Origin: Citrobacter freundii
GTDB lineage: Bacteria > Pseudomonadota > Gammaproteobacteria > Enterobacterales > Enterobacteriaceae
Assembly: GCF_029717145.1 (NCBI RefSeq)
Contig: NZ_CP099222.1
Span: 558,001 to 622,000 of the forward strand
Direction of reading: 5' to 3'
DNA: 64,000 nucleotides
In this document: positions 16,514-26,900 of the stretch, one piece after another
Position numbering within the stretch: position 1 is the stretch's first letter
Layout of the letters: the number at the start of each line of letters is the position of its first letter
Made by a program: the position numbers and the translations under genes
The notes under the pieces: generated by a model
The model's input: the letters and a program-made list of their open reading frames with translations, nothing else
Databases searched by the model: none
What the model was told of the DNA's origin: nothing

Positions 16514-18808
16514 ATGAAGGTAAATATCGATACCAGCGATATGCTGTATGCCGACGCGTGGCTTGGCTTTAAAGGTACGGACTGGAAAGAAGAAATTAAT
16601 GTCCGTGATTTTATTCAGCATAACTACACGCCTTATGAAGGGGATGAATCTTTCCTCGCCGAAGCGACGCCGGCAACCACCGCATTGTGGGAAAAAGTCA
16701 TGGCGGGCATCCGTATTGAAAACTCGACGCATGCGCCGGTAGATTTCGATACCAATATTGCCACTACGATCACCGCGCACGATGCCGGTTATATTGAACA
16801 AGAACTGGAAAAGATCGTCGGTCTGCAAACGGATAAGCCGCTGAAGCGTGCGCTGCATCCGTTCGGCGGCATCAACATGATCAAAAGCTCTTTTGATGCT
16901 TACGGTCGTGAAATGGATGCTGATTTTGAGTACCAGTATACCGAACTGCGTAAAACCCATAACCAGGGCGTGTTCGACGCGTATTCCCCGGATATGCTGC
17001 GCTGCCGTAAGTCCGGCGTATTAACCGGTCTGCCGGATGGCTATGGCCGTGGTCGTATCATTGGCGATTACCGCCGTGTTGCGTTGTACGGTATTCGCTA
17101 CCTGGTGCGTGAACGCGAGCAGCAGTTTGCCGATCTCCAGTCAAATCTGGAGTGGGGGCAGAATCTGGAGGCGACGATTCGCCTGCGTGAAGAGCTGTCT
17201 GAGCACCGTCGTGCGCTGCTGCAAATGCAGGAAATGGCGGCGAAGTACGGTTGCGATATTTCCCGTCCGGCGCGTAACGCACAGGAAGCCGTGCAGTGGG
17301 TGTATTTTGCTTATCTGGCCGCGGTGAAATCGCAGAACGGCGGCGCGATGTCGCTGGGCCGTACTGCATCGTTCCTCGACATTTACATTGAGCGCGACTT
17401 CAAAGCCGGTATCTTAAACGAGCAGCAGGCGCAGGAGTTGATCGACCACTTCATCATGAAGATCCGCATGGTGCGCTTCCTGCGTACCCCGGAATTCGAC
17501 ACCCTGTTCTCCGGCGATCCTATCTGGGCGACCGAAGTTATTGGTGGGATGGGGCTGGACGGCCGCACGCTGGTCACCAAAAACTCGTTCCGCTACCTGC
17601 ATACGCTGCACACCATGGGACCGGCACCTGAGCCGAACCTGACGGTGCTGTGGTCTGAAGGCTTACCGATTGCCTTCAAAAAATATGCCGCACAGGTGTC
17701 TATCGTCACGTCGTCTTTACAGTATGAAAATGACGATCTGATGCGCGCTGACTTTGAAAGCGATGACTATGCCATTGCCTGCTGCGTCAGCCCGATGGTC
17801 ATCGGCAAACAAATGCAGTTCTTTGGTGCGCGTGCCAACCTCGCCAAAACATTGCTGTACGCAATCAACGGCGGTGTGGATGAGAAGCTGAAAATCCAGG
17901 TCGGGCCGAAAACTGCGCCGCTGATGGATGACGTGCTGGATTACGACACGGTGATGGAGAGCCTGGACCACTTTATGGACTGGCTGGCCGTGCAGTACAT
18001 CAGTGCGCTGAACATCATTCACTATATGCACGACAAGTATAGCTACGAAGCCTCGCTGATGGCGCTGCACGATCGTGATGTTTATCGCACCATGGCATGC
18101 GGTATGGCGGGTCTGTCCGTTGCTGCGGACTCCCTGTCGGCTATCAAGTACGCTCGCGTCAAACCGATCCGTGATGAAAATGGCCTGGCGGTCGACTTCG
18201 AAATTGAAGGTGACTATCCGCAGTACGGTAACAACGATGAGCGCGTAGACAGCATTGCCTGCGACCTGGTTGAACGCTTTATGAAGAAAATTAAAGTGTT
18301 GCCAACCTATCGCAACGCGGTGCCGACGCAGTCCATTCTGACCATCACCTCTAACGTGGTGTACGGCCAGAAAACCGGGAATACCCCGGACGGGCGTCGC
18401 GCAGGTACGCCGTTTGCGCCAGGGGCGAACCCGATGCACGGCCGCGATCGCAAAGGTGCCGTCGCCTCGTTGACCTCGGTGGCTAAACTGCCGTTTACCT
18501 ATGCCAAAGATGGTATCTCGTACACCTTCTCGATTGTGCCGGCTGCACTGGGCAAAGAAGATAGCGTGCGTAAAACCAACCTGGTCGGTCTGCTGGACGG
18601 TTATTTCCATCATGAAGCGCATGTCGAAGGCGGTCAGCACCTGAACGTCAACGTAATGAACCGCGAAATGCTGATGGATGCTATTGAGCACCCGGAAAAC
18701 TATCCGAACCTGACGATCCGCGTGTCTGGCTATGCGGTGCGCTTTAACGCGCTGACCCGCGAACAGCAGCAGGACGTTATTTCACGTACTTTCACCCAGG
18801 CGCTTTAA
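16514..18808 (+). CDS. tdcE: 2-oxobutyrate/pyruvate formate-lyase
   Basis: 764 residues. A glycyl-radical enzyme: the active-site Cys pair is at 423-424 (ACCVSPM) and the radical glycine at 739 (RVSGYAVRF). It splits 2-oxobutyrate or pyruvate with CoA into propionyl- or acetyl-CoA plus formate. No activase gene lies in the operon; PflA is the known activator in E. coli. The neighbours tdcD and tdcF are tightly spaced. Confidence 0.97.
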   Translation: MKVNIDTSDMLYADAWLGFKGTDWKEEINVRDFIQHNYTPYEGDESFLAEATPATTALWEKVMAGIRIENSTHAPVDFDTNIATTITAHDAGYIEQELEKIVGLQTDKPLKRALHPFGGINMIKSSFDAYGREMDADFEYQYTELRKTHNQGVFDAYSPDMLRCRKSGVLTGLPDGYGRGRIIGDYRRVALYGIRYLVREREQQFADLQSNLEWGQNLEATIRLREELSEHRRALLQMQEMAAKYGCDISRPARNAQEAVQWVYFAYLAAVKSQNGGAMSLGRTASFLDIYIERDFKAGILNEQQAQELIDHFIMKIRMVRFLRTPEFDTLFSGDPIWATEVIGGMGLDGRTLVTKNSFRYLHTLHTMGPAPEPNLTVLWSEGLPIAFKKYAAQVSIVTSSLQYENDDLMRADFESDDYAIACCVSPMVIGKQMQFFGARANLAKTLLYAINGGVDEKLKIQVGPKTAPLMDDVLDYDTVMESLDHFMDWLAVQYISALNIIHYMHDKYSYEASLMALHDRDVYRTMACGMAGLSVAADSLSAIKYARVKPIRDENGLAVDFEIEGDYPQYGNNDERVDSIACDLVERFMKKIKVLPTYRNAVPTQSILTITSNVVYGQKTGNTPDGRRAGTPFAPGANPMHGRDRKGAVASLTSVAKLPFTYAKDGISYTFSIVPAALGKEDSVRKTNLVGLLDGYFHHEAHVEGGQHLNVNVMNREMLMDAIEHPENYPNLTIRVSGYAVRFNALTREQQQDVISRTFTQAL

Positions 18809-18821
18809 CGCCGGAGGGTTT

Positions 18822-19217
18822 ATGAGAAAAGTTATTGCAACCGACTGTGCGCCAGGGGCGATTGGGCCTTACGTACAGGGCGTGGATCTGGGCAGCATGG
18901 TGTTGACCTCAGGTCAAATCCCGGTATGTCCGCAGACCGGTGAAGTTGCCGAACACGTGACCGATCAGGCGCGTCAGAGTCTGGAAAACGTGAAAGCGAT
19001 CGTTGAGTCCGCCGGTTTGAAAGTGAACGATATCGTGAAGACCACCGTTTTCGTGGCCGATCTGAACGACTTCGCCACCATTAATCAGGTGTATCAGCAG
19101 TTCTTTGATGAGCACGAGGCTATCTATCCGGCACGCAGCTGTGTGCAGGTTGCTCGCTTGCCGAAGGATGTGAAGCTGGAGATTGAAGCCATCGCCGTAC
19201 GCGGCGACACGGTGTAA
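18822..19217 (+). CDS. tdcF: RidA-family enamine/imine deaminase
   Basis: 131 residues, YjgF/YER057c/UK114 fold. The conserved Arg is in YPARSCVQVARLP and the Glu in KLEIEAIAV. Trimeric family members hydrolyse the reactive enamine/imine made by threonine dehydratase, fitting its place after tdcB and tdcE. It starts 13 nt after tdcE behind GGAGGG. Confidence 0.95.
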   Translation: MRKVIATDCAPGAIGPYVQGVDLGSMVLTSGQIPVCPQTGEVAEHVTDQARQSLENVKAIVESAGLKVNDIVKTTVFVADLNDFATINQVYQQFFDEHEAIYPARSCVQVARLPKDVKLEIEAIAVRGDTV

Positions 19218-19225
19218 CTCCCCGC

Positions 19226-19248
19226 GGGGCGATCGTCAGGATCGCCCC
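19226..19248 (+). other. Hairpin between tdcF and tdcG
   Basis: GGGGCGATC (19226-19234) pairs with GATCGCCCC (19240-19248) over a 5-nt loop. There is no T run, so it is more likely an RNA-stability or attenuation element than a terminator. Confidence 0.55.
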
Positions 19249-19307
19249 GATCCCGTTAATGAGTGTGAAACCTGGTCTTCACTGAACGGCAATCCGAGGG
19301 TGTGGAT

Positions 19308-20672
19308 ATGATTAGCGCATTCGATATTTTTAAGATTGGCATTGGACCTTCCAGCTCCCATACCGTGGGGCCAATGAACGCAGGTAAAAGCTTTATCGAC
19401 CAACTGGTCAGTAGCGGAGAATTGCACCAGACCACGCGCATTGTGGTCGATCTTTATGGTTCACTCTCCTTGACCGGAAAAGGTCATGCGACCGATGTCG
19501 CCATCATGATGGGCCTCGCAGGTAACAGTCCGCAAAACGTGCAGATTGATACCATTGCGGGTTTTACCCAGGACGTGGCCCGTACCGGACGTCTCCCGGT
19601 GGCAGAGGGCACGCATATCGTTGATTTCCCTCCTGCTGAGAACATTCTCTTCCATAGCGAAACGCTCCCGCGCCATGAAAATGGTATGCGCATCACCGCG
19701 TGGAACAGCAACGAGACGCTATTAAGCAAAACCTATTACTCCGTTGGCGGTGGTTTTATCGTTGAGGAGGATCACTTTGGTCAGGCGCACGACGTTGAAG
19801 CGCATGTGCCGTACAATTTCCATTCTGCCAGCGAGCTGCTGAAACTGTGTGAGCGAAACGGGCTTTCCGTTTCCGGCCTGATGATGCAAAACGAGCTGGC
19901 GATGCGCAGTAAAGATGAGATTGACGCGGGTTTTGCGGCAATCTGGGATGTCATGCACGCCGGTATCGAGCGCGGTATGAACACCGAAGGCGTCCTGCCC
20001 GGCCCGCTTAACGTTCCGCGTCGCGCCGTGGCATTACGTCGGTTGCTGGTTTCCAGCGACAATCTGTCCAGTGACCCAATGAACGTCATCGACTGGATTA
20101 ACATGTTCGCACTGGCCGTGAGCGAAGAGAACGCCGCCGGGTGCCGGGTTGTTACCGCCCCGACAAACGGTGCGTGTGGCATTATCCCCGCCGTGCTGGC
20201 CTATTACGACAAGTTCCGCCGCCCGGTGAATGCGAACTCTATCGCCCGTTATTTACTGGCTGCGGGGGCGATAGGCGCGCTGTATAAGATGAATGCGTCT
20301 ATCTCTGGGGCCGAAGTGGGCTGCCAGGGTGAGATTGGTGTGGCCTGTTCCATGGCTGCTGCCGGACTGACAGAACTGCTTGGCGGGAGCCCGGCGCAGG
20401 TCTGTATTGCCGCTGAAATCGCCATGGAGCATAACCTGGGGTTAACCTGCGATCCGGTCGCCGGACAGGTGCAAATTCCGTGCATTGAACGTAATGCGAT
20501 CAACGCAGTAAAAGCGGTTAACGCCGCGCGTATGGCGCTGCGCCGCACGTCAGAACCTCGGGTGTCGCTCGATAAAGTTATCGAGACGATGTATGAAACT
20601 GGCAAAGACATGAACGATAAATACCGCGAAACCTCACGCGGCGGTCTGGCGATCAAAGTAGTGTGTATGTGA
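19308..20672 (+). CDS. tdcG: L-serine dehydratase (iron-sulfur)
   Basis: 454 residues from the ATG at 19308, preceded by GAGGG; a GTG two codons earlier is rejected. The SDH beta-like N-terminal domain (IGIGPSSSHTVGPMNAGKSF) and alpha-like domain with Cys residues (TNGACGIIPA, GCQGEIGVACSM) bind an oxygen-sensitive 4Fe-4S cluster. It converts L-serine to pyruvate and ammonia. Last gene of the tdc operon, followed by a strong terminator. Confidence 0.96.
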   Translation: MISAFDIFKIGIGPSSSHTVGPMNAGKSFIDQLVSSGELHQTTRIVVDLYGSLSLTGKGHATDVAIMMGLAGNSPQNVQIDTIAGFTQDVARTGRLPVAEGTHIVDFPPAENILFHSETLPRHENGMRITAWNSNETLLSKTYYSVGGGFIVEEDHFGQAHDVEAHVPYNFHSASELLKLCERNGLSVSGLMMQNELAMRSKDEIDAGFAAIWDVMHAGIERGMNTEGVLPGPLNVPRRAVALRRLLVSSDNLSSDPMNVIDWINMFALAVSEENAAGCRVVTAPTNGACGIIPAVLAYYDKFRRPVNANSIARYLLAAGAIGALYKMNASISGAEVGCQGEIGVACSMAAAGLTELLGGSPAQVCIAAEIAMEHNLGLTCDPVAGQVQIPCIERNAINAVKAVNAARMALRRTSEPRVSLDKVIETMYETGKDMNDKYRETSRGGLAIKVVCM

Positions 20673-20693
20673 GTTAATCAAAATAGCATGACC

Positions 20694-20723
20694 AAAAAGG
20701 TGCACAGAAGTGCACCTTTTTTT
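20694..20723 (+). terminator. tdc operon terminator
   Basis: AAAAAGGTGCAC, loop AGAA, GTGCACCTTTTTTT: perfect stem with T run. Confidence 0.92.
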
Positions 20724-20953
20724 GTTGTGATCTGCTTCAAAAACAGAAATCGATCCCACCTTTGATGTTTTCAAGAGAAAATCTTTCTTTACCTGTAGGG
20801 ATTATAGGGTTTTGTTTGTGAAGTTTTTCTCTGACCCTGAGCGTATGATTTTCTTCATTCTAAGAGCTCGCCTGCATCTTATGAATTGCGTATCGCCTTG
20901 ACGCAATACGAAAAAAATAAAAAAACCTCTACCTACACATTAAGCGGGAAATT
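20724..20953. promoter_or_regulatory. cyuP-cyuA upstream region
   Basis: Non-coding. It contains an inverted repeat TTGCGT/ACGCAA around 20885-20905 and AT-rich tracts. In E. coli this operon is controlled by the cysteine-responsive regulator CyuR; I cannot define its site here with confidence. Confidence 0.4.
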
Positions 20954-22285
20954 ATGGAAACGGCTACGAATAACAGCGTAATACTCGACGCATCCGCTCC
21001 GGCGCGCCGGGCGGGAATGACCGAAAGTGAATGGCAGGAAGCCATTAAATTCGACAGCATGGACACCGGTTGGGTCATTATGAGTATCGGTATGGCGATT
21101 GGCGCGGGGATTGTTTTTCTTCCCGTCCAGGTGGGTCTGATGGGGTTGTGGGTATTCCTGCTGTCCTCGATTATCGGCTATCCCGCGATGTATTTGTTCC
21201 AGCGTCTGTTCATCAACACGCTGGCTGAGTCTCCAGAGTGCAAAGATTACCCAAGCGTCATTAGCGGTTATTTAGGCAAAAACTGGGGCATTCTGTTAGG
21301 GGCGTTGTATTTTGTGATGTTGGTTATCTGGATGTTTGTTTATTCCACCGCCATCACTAACGACAGCGCTTCGTATCTGCATACATTTGGCGTGACCGAA
21401 GGGTTACTGTCCGACAGCCCGTTCTATGGCCTGGTGCTGATTTGCATCCTGGTGGCTATCTCGTCACGCGGTGAAAAATTACTGTTTAAAATCTCCACCG
21501 GCATGGTGTTGACCAAGCTGCTGGTCGTTGCCGCCCTTGGCGTGTCGATGGTCGGGATGTGGCATTTGCATAACGCTGGCTCGCTGCCGCCGATGGGGCT
21601 GCTGATTAAGAATGCGATTATTACGCTGCCCTTTACGCTGACCTCGATTCTGTTTATTCAAACCTTAAGCCCGATGGTTATCTCGTACCGTTCTCGCGCA
21701 AAATCCATTGAGGTCGCGCGTCATAAAGCGCTGCGCGCCATGAACATCGCGTTTGGCATACTGTTTGTCACCGTCTTCTTCTACGCCGTCTCTTTCACCC
21801 TGGCAATGGGCCATGATGAAGCGGTGAAAGCCTACGAGCAGAACATTTCCGCCCTGGCGATTGCCGCACAGTTTATTAGCGGCGACGGCGCGGGTTGGGT
21901 GAAAATCGTCAGCGTTATTCTGAACATTTTTGCCGTGATGACCGCGTTCTTCGGTGTGTACTTAGGCTTCCGTGAAGCGACTCAAGGCATTGTGATGAAT
22001 GTGCTGCGTCGCTACATGCCTGCTGAGAAGATCAACGAAATCTTCGTTCAGCGCGGCATCATGGTCTTCGCTATTTTACTGGCCTGGAGTGCAATTGTGC
22101 TCAATGCGCCGGTACTGAGCTTCACCTCTATTTGTAGCCCAATCTTCGGCATGGTGGGCTGTTTGATCCCGGCCTGGCTGGTCTACAAAGTTCCTGCACT
22201 GCACAAATATAAAGGCGCTTCCCTGTACCTGATCATCATCACAGGCCTGCTGTTGTGCGTTTCTCCGTTCCTGGCATTTTCTTGA
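20954..22285 (+). CDS. cyuP: Cysteine/serine-type HAAAP transporter
   Basis: 443 residues, about 11 membrane helices, with the HAAAP signature near the start (WVIMSIGMAIGAGIVFLPVQ). It is the YhaO homologue and forms an operon with the cysteine desulfidase gene 24 bp later. Cysteine import is the reported E. coli role. It is a paralogue of TdcC. Confidence 0.94.
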   Translation: METATNNSVILDASAPARRAGMTESEWQEAIKFDSMDTGWVIMSIGMAIGAGIVFLPVQVGLMGLWVFLLSSIIGYPAMYLFQRLFINTLAESPECKDYPSVISGYLGKNWGILLGALYFVMLVIWMFVYSTAITNDSASYLHTFGVTEGLLSDSPFYGLVLICILVAISSRGEKLLFKISTGMVLTKLLVVAALGVSMVGMWHLHNAGSLPPMGLLIKNAIITLPFTLTSILFIQTLSPMVISYRSRAKSIEVARHKALRAMNIAFGILFVTVFFYAVSFTLAMGHDEAVKAYEQNISALAIAAQFISGDGAGWVKIVSVILNIFAVMTAFFGVYLGFREATQGIVMNVLRRYMPAEKINEIFVQRGIMVFAILLAWSAIVLNAPVLSFTSICSPIFGMVGCLIPAWLVYKVPALHKYKGASLYLIIITGLLLCVSPFLAFS

Positions 22286-22309
22286 GTTATCTGAGTGAAG
22301 GTCGTTGCT

Positions 22310-23620
22310 ATGTTTGAGACTACATTGAATCCATTATGGGACTGTTTTATCCGCGCGGTGCAGGAAGAAGTCAAACCTGCCCTGGGCTGCACCGAACCTA
22401 TCTCTCTGGCTTTGGCGGCGGCAGTCGCATCCGCTGAGCTGAACGGCGCGGTTGAACGCATTGATGCGTGGGTCTCACCCAACCTGATGAAAAACGGCAT
22501 GGGCGTGACCGTACCGGGCACCGGAATGGTCGGGTTGCCCGTCGCCGCTGCGCTGGGTGCGCTGGGTGGCAATGCCCACGCGGGTTTAGAAGTGCTGAAG
22601 GATGCGTCCGCAGAGGCCATCGCCGACGCCAAAGCCATGCTGGCTGCCGGAAACGTGGCGGTGATGCTGCAGCAACCTTGCGAAGATATTCTCTTCTCAC
22701 GCGCTAAGGTGTACAGCCGTGACGGGTGGGCGTGCGTCACGATTGTTGGCGGTCATACCAACATTGTGCACATCGAAACCCATAATGGTGTGGTGTTCAG
22801 TAAAGAAGAACAGACGCAGGATGAAGAGCTGGATTCGCCGCTGGCGGTGTTATCCCACACCTCGCTGGAAGAGATTCTGGCGTTTGTGAATGCGGTACCG
22901 TTTGAGTCCATCCGCTTTATTCTGCAGGCGGCAAAACTAAACGGGGCGCTGTCTCAGGAAGGGTTACGCGGGACATGGGGATTACATATCGGTGCTACGC
23001 TGGAGAAGCAGTGTGCCCGTGGCCTGCTGGCAAACGATCTTTCAACCGCTATTCTGATCCGTACCAGTGCGGCGTCGGATGCGAGAATGGGCGGCGCGAC
23101 GCTGCCGGCGATGAGTAACTCCGGTTCCGGGAACCAGGGGATCACCGCCACGGTTCCGGTGATGGTGGTGGCCGAGCACTTTGGTGCGGATGATGAAAAA
23201 CTGGCGCGTGCGCTGATGTTGTCACACCTGAGTGCAATCTATATCCATCATCAGCTTCCTCGCTTGTCGGCTCTGTGTGCGGCAACGACGGCGGCGATGG
23301 GCGCGGCGGCGGGGATGGCATGGCTGGTGGATGGGCGCTATAACACCATCGCCATGGCGATCAGCAGCATGATTGGCGATGTGAGTGGGATGATTTGCGA
23401 TGGCGCGTCAAACAGCTGTGCGATGAAAGTGTCTACCAGCGCGTCGGCGGCATGGAAGGCGGTACTCATGGCGCTGGACGATACGGCAGTGACCGGTAAC
23501 GAAGGGATTGTGGCGCATAATGTCGAGCAATCTATTGCGAATCTGTGTGCGCTGGCATGTCGTTCGATGCAGGAAACCGACAAGCAGATCATTGAGATCA
23601 TGGCCAGCAAAGCGCATTAA
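22310..23620 (+). CDS. cyuA: L-cysteine desulfidase
   Basis: 436 residues from the ATG at 22310 (GAAGG 8 nt upstream). YhaM homologue of the CdsB type: the conserved LGCTEP motif has Cys27, and later cysteines ([13 protein letters not shown]) probably bind a 4Fe-4S cluster. It breaks L-cysteine into pyruvate, ammonia and sulfide anaerobically. Operon partner of cyuP. Confidence 0.94.
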   Translation: MFETTLNPLWDCFIRAVQEEVKPALGCTEPISLALAAAVASAELNGAVERIDAWVSPNLMKNGMGVTVPGTGMVGLPVAAALGALGGNAHAGLEVLKDASAEAIADAKAMLAAGNVAVMLQQPCEDILFSRAKVYSRDGWACVTIVGGHTNIVHIETHNGVVFSKEEQTQDEELDSPLAVLSHTSLEEILAFVNAVPFESIRFILQAAKLNGALSQEGLRGTWGLHIGATLEKQCARGLLANDLSTAILIRTSAASDARMGGATLPAMSNSGSGNQGITATVPVMVVAEHFGADDEKLARALMLSHLSAIYIHHQLPRLSALCAATTAAMGAAAGMAWLVDGRYNTIAMAISSMIGDVSGMICDGASNSCAMKVSTSASAAWKAVLMALDDTAVTGNEGIVAHNVEQSIANLCALACRSMQETDKQIIEIMASKAH

Positions 23621-23621
23621 T

Positions 23622-23666
23622 CTGTAGGCCGGGTAAGGCGTAACCGCCACCCGGCGTCAGTCTGAG
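23622..23666. repeat. REP element
   Basis: TGTAGGCCGGGTAAGGCG followed by CCGCCACCCGGCGTCA: a REP palindrome after cyuA. Confidence 0.75.
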
Positions 23667-23674
23667 CCGCCTTA

Positions 23675-23836
23675 TCAGGCGGCGTCTTCTTCTTCCTGCC
23701 TTTGCTCGGCATCGGCAACAATCGCTTCCAGTTCCGTCAGCATATCTTCGTAGCCAAAGGTTTTGGTCTGGACGACCGTGTCCTGAATTTTGGCTTTAAC
23801 CGCCGGTTTACGCTTTTTTGACGTTTTCTTGCTCAT
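23675..23836 (-). CDS. yhaL: Small charged protein YhaL
   Basis: 53 residues starting MSKKTSKKRKPAVKAKIQDT and ending in an acidic tail (QEEEDAA). It matches E. coli YhaL (54 residues) through the core TKTFGYEDMLTELEAIVADAEQR. AAGGGAG precedes the ATG at 23836. It is cytoplasmic, with a basic start and acidic helical end; function unknown. Confidence 0.9.
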   Translation of the reverse strand: MSKKTSKKRKPAVKAKIQDTVVQTKTFGYEDMLTELEAIVADAEQRQEEEDAA

Positions 23837-23861
23837 AGTCGTACTCCCTTGTTTTTCCTGA

Positions 23862-24563
23862 CTATACGGGCAAATCTATCAGCAAAGCGCGCAAAGGCGT
23901 ATCGGCAACTAATGTTATGTTAGCTTCGTCACGAATAAATGCGCCATCACCACAGGTCAGCGCTTCTTTTTCTGCTCCAGCCGTTAGCGCATGGAACGTG
24001 CCGTGGATCGACTGCAAATAGGCGCGTGGGCCATGTAATTGAAAACTCAGTGATTCACCTTGCTTCAATTCGACATGGTGTATCCACACCTGCTGGCGAA
24101 GATGCAGGCTGCCTTGTTCTCCGTCCGGGGAGGCGATCAGTTGATACTTGCCGGTCGCCAGTGTGGCTTTCTGTACACAGGCATTTTCCCGCTGCGGGCA
24201 GGCGTCCAGCCATAATTGCATGCGGGTTAATGGCTTATCCTTGTTAAGGTTGTGCTCGCTGTAGCTAATCCCAGGCTGCGTGGCGAGCAGTAAAACCTCA
24301 CCGGCTTTTGCCCGGACATGGTTGCCTTCGCTGTCGCGATATTCCGCTTCCCCTTCAAGGATCAGGTTGACAATATCCACCTTCGGATAGGTACGCGGCT
24401 GGAAAGAGGCCCCCGGTGCCAGAACTTCCTGGTTCAGAACACGCAGCGAGGCGTAACCCAGCAGCTTAGGATCAAAATAGTGTCCAAAGGAGAAGGTATA
24501 ACGGGCTTGCAGCCAGCCGTAGTCTGCCTGTCCGCACTGTTTTGCTGTTCGGGTAGTAATCAT
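23862..24563 (-). CDS. yhaK: Pirin-related bicupin YhaK
   Basis: 233 residues with two cupin domains; the N-terminal half carries the pirin signature (SFGHYFDPKLLGYASLRVLN). E. coli YhaK is a redox-sensitive bicupin of the cytosol. It is divergent from yhaJ, whose product is a likely regulator of it. Confidence 0.93.
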   Translation of the reverse strand: MITTRTAKQCGQADYGWLQARYTFSFGHYFDPKLLGYASLRVLNQEVLAPGASFQPRTYPKVDIVNLILEGEAEYRDSEGNHVRAKAGEVLLLATQPGISYSEHNLNKDKPLTRMQLWLDACPQRENACVQKATLATGKYQLIASPDGEQGSLHLRQQVWIHHVELKQGESLSFQLHGPRAYLQSIHGTFHALTAGAEKEALTCGDGAFIRDEANITLVADTPLRALLIDLPV

Positions 24564-24667
24564 CTTTCTTGACCTCTCTTTACTTCCTTTTATGTTAAAT
24601 GGCTGGACGCTGTATTGTTAGCCAGATATTCTGCCCGGTATGTTCAAATTTCCTGAATGAGAACGAC

Positions 24668-25564
24668 ATGGCCAAAGAAAGGGCATTAACGCTTGAAGCG
24701 TTACGCGTAATGGATGCAATCGACAGACGTGGCAGCTTTGCCGCTGCGGCGGACGAACTGGGGCGCGTTCCTTCCGCTCTCAGCTATACCATGCAAAAGC
24801 TGGAAGAAGAGCTGGATGTGGTGTTGTTTGACCGCTCAGGCCATCGCACAAAATTTACTAACGTTGGACGCATGCTACTGGAACGTGGGCGCGTGCTGCT
24901 CGAGGCGGCTGATAAGCTGACCACCGATGCCGAAGCGCTGGCCCGCGGCTGGGAAACGCATCTGACGATCGTCACCGAAGCGCTGGTACCCACGGCAGCG
25001 TTCTTTCCGCTCATCGACCGGCTCGCCGTGAAGGCCAATACTCAGCTTTCAGTGATCACTGAGGTGCTGGCTGGGGCATGGGAACGCCTGGAGCAGGGAA
25101 GGGCGGATATCGTGATCGCCCCGGATATGCATTTTCGTTCATCGTCAGAAATTAATTCCCGCAAGCTGTACACGCTGATGAACGTCTACGTGGCCGCGCC
25201 GGATCATCCTATCCATCAGGAGCCGGAGCCGTTGTCGGAAGTGACCCGAGTGAAATACCGGGGCATTGCGGTGGCGGATACCGCCCGTGAGCGCCCGGTG
25301 CTGACCGTCCAGTTACTGGATAAACAGCCGCGCCTGACGGTGAGTTCAATCGAAGATAAGCGCCAGGCGCTGTTGGCCGGGCTGGGTGTGGCGACCATGC
25401 CGTATCCGCTGGTGGAAGAGGATATTGCCGCAGGTCGTTTGCGCGTGGTGAGCCCGGAGTCCACCAACGAAATTGATATCATCATGGCCTGGCGACGGGA
25501 CAGTATGGGTGAGGCCAAATCCTGGTGTCTGCGCGAAATTCCGAAGCTGTTTGTGGGGAAATAG
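24668..25564 (+). CDS. yhaJ: LysR-type regulator YhaJ
   Basis: 298 residues from the ATG at 24668; an upstream in-frame ATG at 24599 would add 23 residues unlike the family. Helix-turn-helix at about 20-45 (GSFAAAADELGRVPSALSYT). E. coli YhaJ senses quinone-like or nitroaromatic compounds and activates yqjF and other genes; yqjF lies downstream in this window. Confidence 0.94.
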   Translation: MAKERALTLEALRVMDAIDRRGSFAAAADELGRVPSALSYTMQKLEEELDVVLFDRSGHRTKFTNVGRMLLERGRVLLEAADKLTTDAEALARGWETHLTIVTEALVPTAAFFPLIDRLAVKANTQLSVITEVLAGAWERLEQGRADIVIAPDMHFRSSSEINSRKLYTLMNVYVAAPDHPIHQEPEPLSEVTRVKYRGIAVADTARERPVLTVQLLDKQPRLTVSSIEDKRQALLAGLGVATMPYPLVEEDIAAGRLRVVSPESTNEIDIIMAWRRDSMGEAKSWCLREIPKLFVGK

Positions 25565-25567
25565 CAG

Positions 25568-25662
25568 GACTGTTACGCCGGATGCGGTGCAAGCACCTTA
25601 TCCGGCCTACAAGACGGAGTAGGTTGTAGGCCTGATAAGCGCAGCGCCATCAGGCATCTCTA
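25568..25662. repeat. REP pair (BIME)
   Basis: GCCGGATGCGGTGCAAGCAC with TTATCCGGCCTACA, then GTAGGCCTGATAAGCGC with GCGCCATCAGGCAT. Two inverted REP units between convergent genes. Confidence 0.85.
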
Positions 25663-25671
25663 CGTGCTACG

Positions 25672-26037
25672 TCAGGACAGTTGTTTAGGGTCTGCACCGA
25701 AGCGGTTGCTACCCGGCGTGCCGTTCTGACAGTTGAAAATAATGATAACTAACCAGCCAATAATGGGGATCAACAGGATCAGCAGCCACCATGCAGAACG
25801 GTCGGTGTCATGCAAACGACGGAACTGCACTGCCCACCACGGTATAAATACCAGCACACCATAAATCGTCGTTAATACGCCTTCTCCCCCGGCGCGTTGC
25901 CAGCCAAGCATGTTGTCCAGGATGCTGAGTACGAAAGAAAAGATGATGTTGACCAGAACAAACATCCAGTACTCTTTGCGCCGAGCCCGGCCGCCAAAAC
26001 CAAAATAGTTCTTAAGAACGTTTAGATACCAATCCAT
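25672..26037 (-). CDS. yhaH: DUF805 membrane protein YhaH
   Basis: 121 residues, three to four membrane helices, with the DUF805 hallmarks GRARRKEYWMF near the start and QFRRLHDTDRSAWW. Closest to E. coli YhaH (121 residues). The paralogue yhaI, next to it in K-12, is absent. Inner-membrane protein, function unknown. Confidence 0.92.
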   Translation of the reverse strand: MDWYLNVLKNYFGFGGRARRKEYWMFVLVNIIFSFVLSILDNMLGWQRAGGEGVLTTIYGVLVFIPWWAVQFRRLHDTDRSAWWLLILLIPIIGWLVIIIFNCQNGTPGSNRFGADPKQLS

Positions 26038-26900
26038 TTGCGCCTCATTTTGCGTTCAATCACTTGTTTTTAAAGTAATCAAATTAAGAATAGCTGCGAA
26101 TGAAATGGTGGTAAATATTTGTCGTATTAATTATTTGGTCCCCTGATGGGTAATACTTATCAGTGAACGCCTCAGTTTCAGAAAGTATCAACCTGTGTTG
26201 GCGGAAGTAATGAATATACGCTCTCAGAGAAAGGGTTCCGTTCACCTTATGTTCATCGCTTCTCTTAAGTATTGGTTCATGTGAACGTGTAAAGGGCGTT
26301 CTCCGCCACGCCCTTTACAATCCCGGCTCCCGGCGGGAAAATTGCCACTTCGTGGTTCCCTCCGCTTTTTCCTTCAGGCTTTCGGGCCGGGCGCGATGTA
26401 ACGTCCCTGTAAAGCGCGCCCTGAACCCGCATCCCTGCGGGTTCTCCCGGCCTTACGGAAACACGTCGGCAATTTTCAGCCGGACCAGCCACGCCTGACT
26501 ACCGGTATTTTTATTTGAATATATCTGAACAGCATAAGAGATTTAACTGAAAGTCAGAGAGTTGAAGCGATGACCCATGTCCGGCTGAAAATCGATGAGT
26601 CGTTGACGGCTGACCGGGTCTGCCCGCAGGGATGCGGGCAGAGGGGACGGCCTGCAAGGATGCAGGCTCGGCCCCGACCCGACAGGCAGACGGCATAAGA
26701 CGAATGAATCGCGTAGCGACGATTTTCCCGCCGGGAGCCTGGGTTGCAAGGGAGGCGGCGGTGAGCCTCCCTTGCACGTTCACGGGTAACGGCGTTTCAG
26801 AGAAATGACACAGCTGAGGTGAACGGAACCCTGAGCAAAAATCACATGTTCGCCATACATGCTTAACTAATCGGCATTACCCCAAAGGGACCTGTGTAAA
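26038..26900. other. 862-bp intergenic region with a palindromic element
   Basis: No supported gene. Small frames at 26277-26492 and 26511-26783 (minus) follow the inverted repeats and lack ribosome sites. Most of the region is the 601-bp element described separately. Confidence 0.7.
26232..26832. repeat. 601-bp composite palindromic element
   Basis: Perfect 16-bp inverted ends AGGGTTCCGTTCACCT (26232-26247, 26817-26832). Inside, two related GC-rich halves face each other: each has GTGAACGTG, a long hairpin (TGTAAAGGGCG / CGCCCTTTACA at 26288-26319 on the left) and GGCTCCCGGCGGGAAAAT. No transposase and no clear target duplication. It may be a non-autonomous mobile repeat or encode a structured RNA. 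Confidence 0.75.

Noticed and set aside
16505..18691. Long minus-strand frames within tdcE, including one of 324 codons
   Set aside because: Antisense shadows caused by the codon bias of a clear tdcE gene.
26277..26783. Two minus-strand frames in the 601-bp palindrome
   Set aside because: No ribosome sites; the frames simply follow the inverted-repeat sequence.
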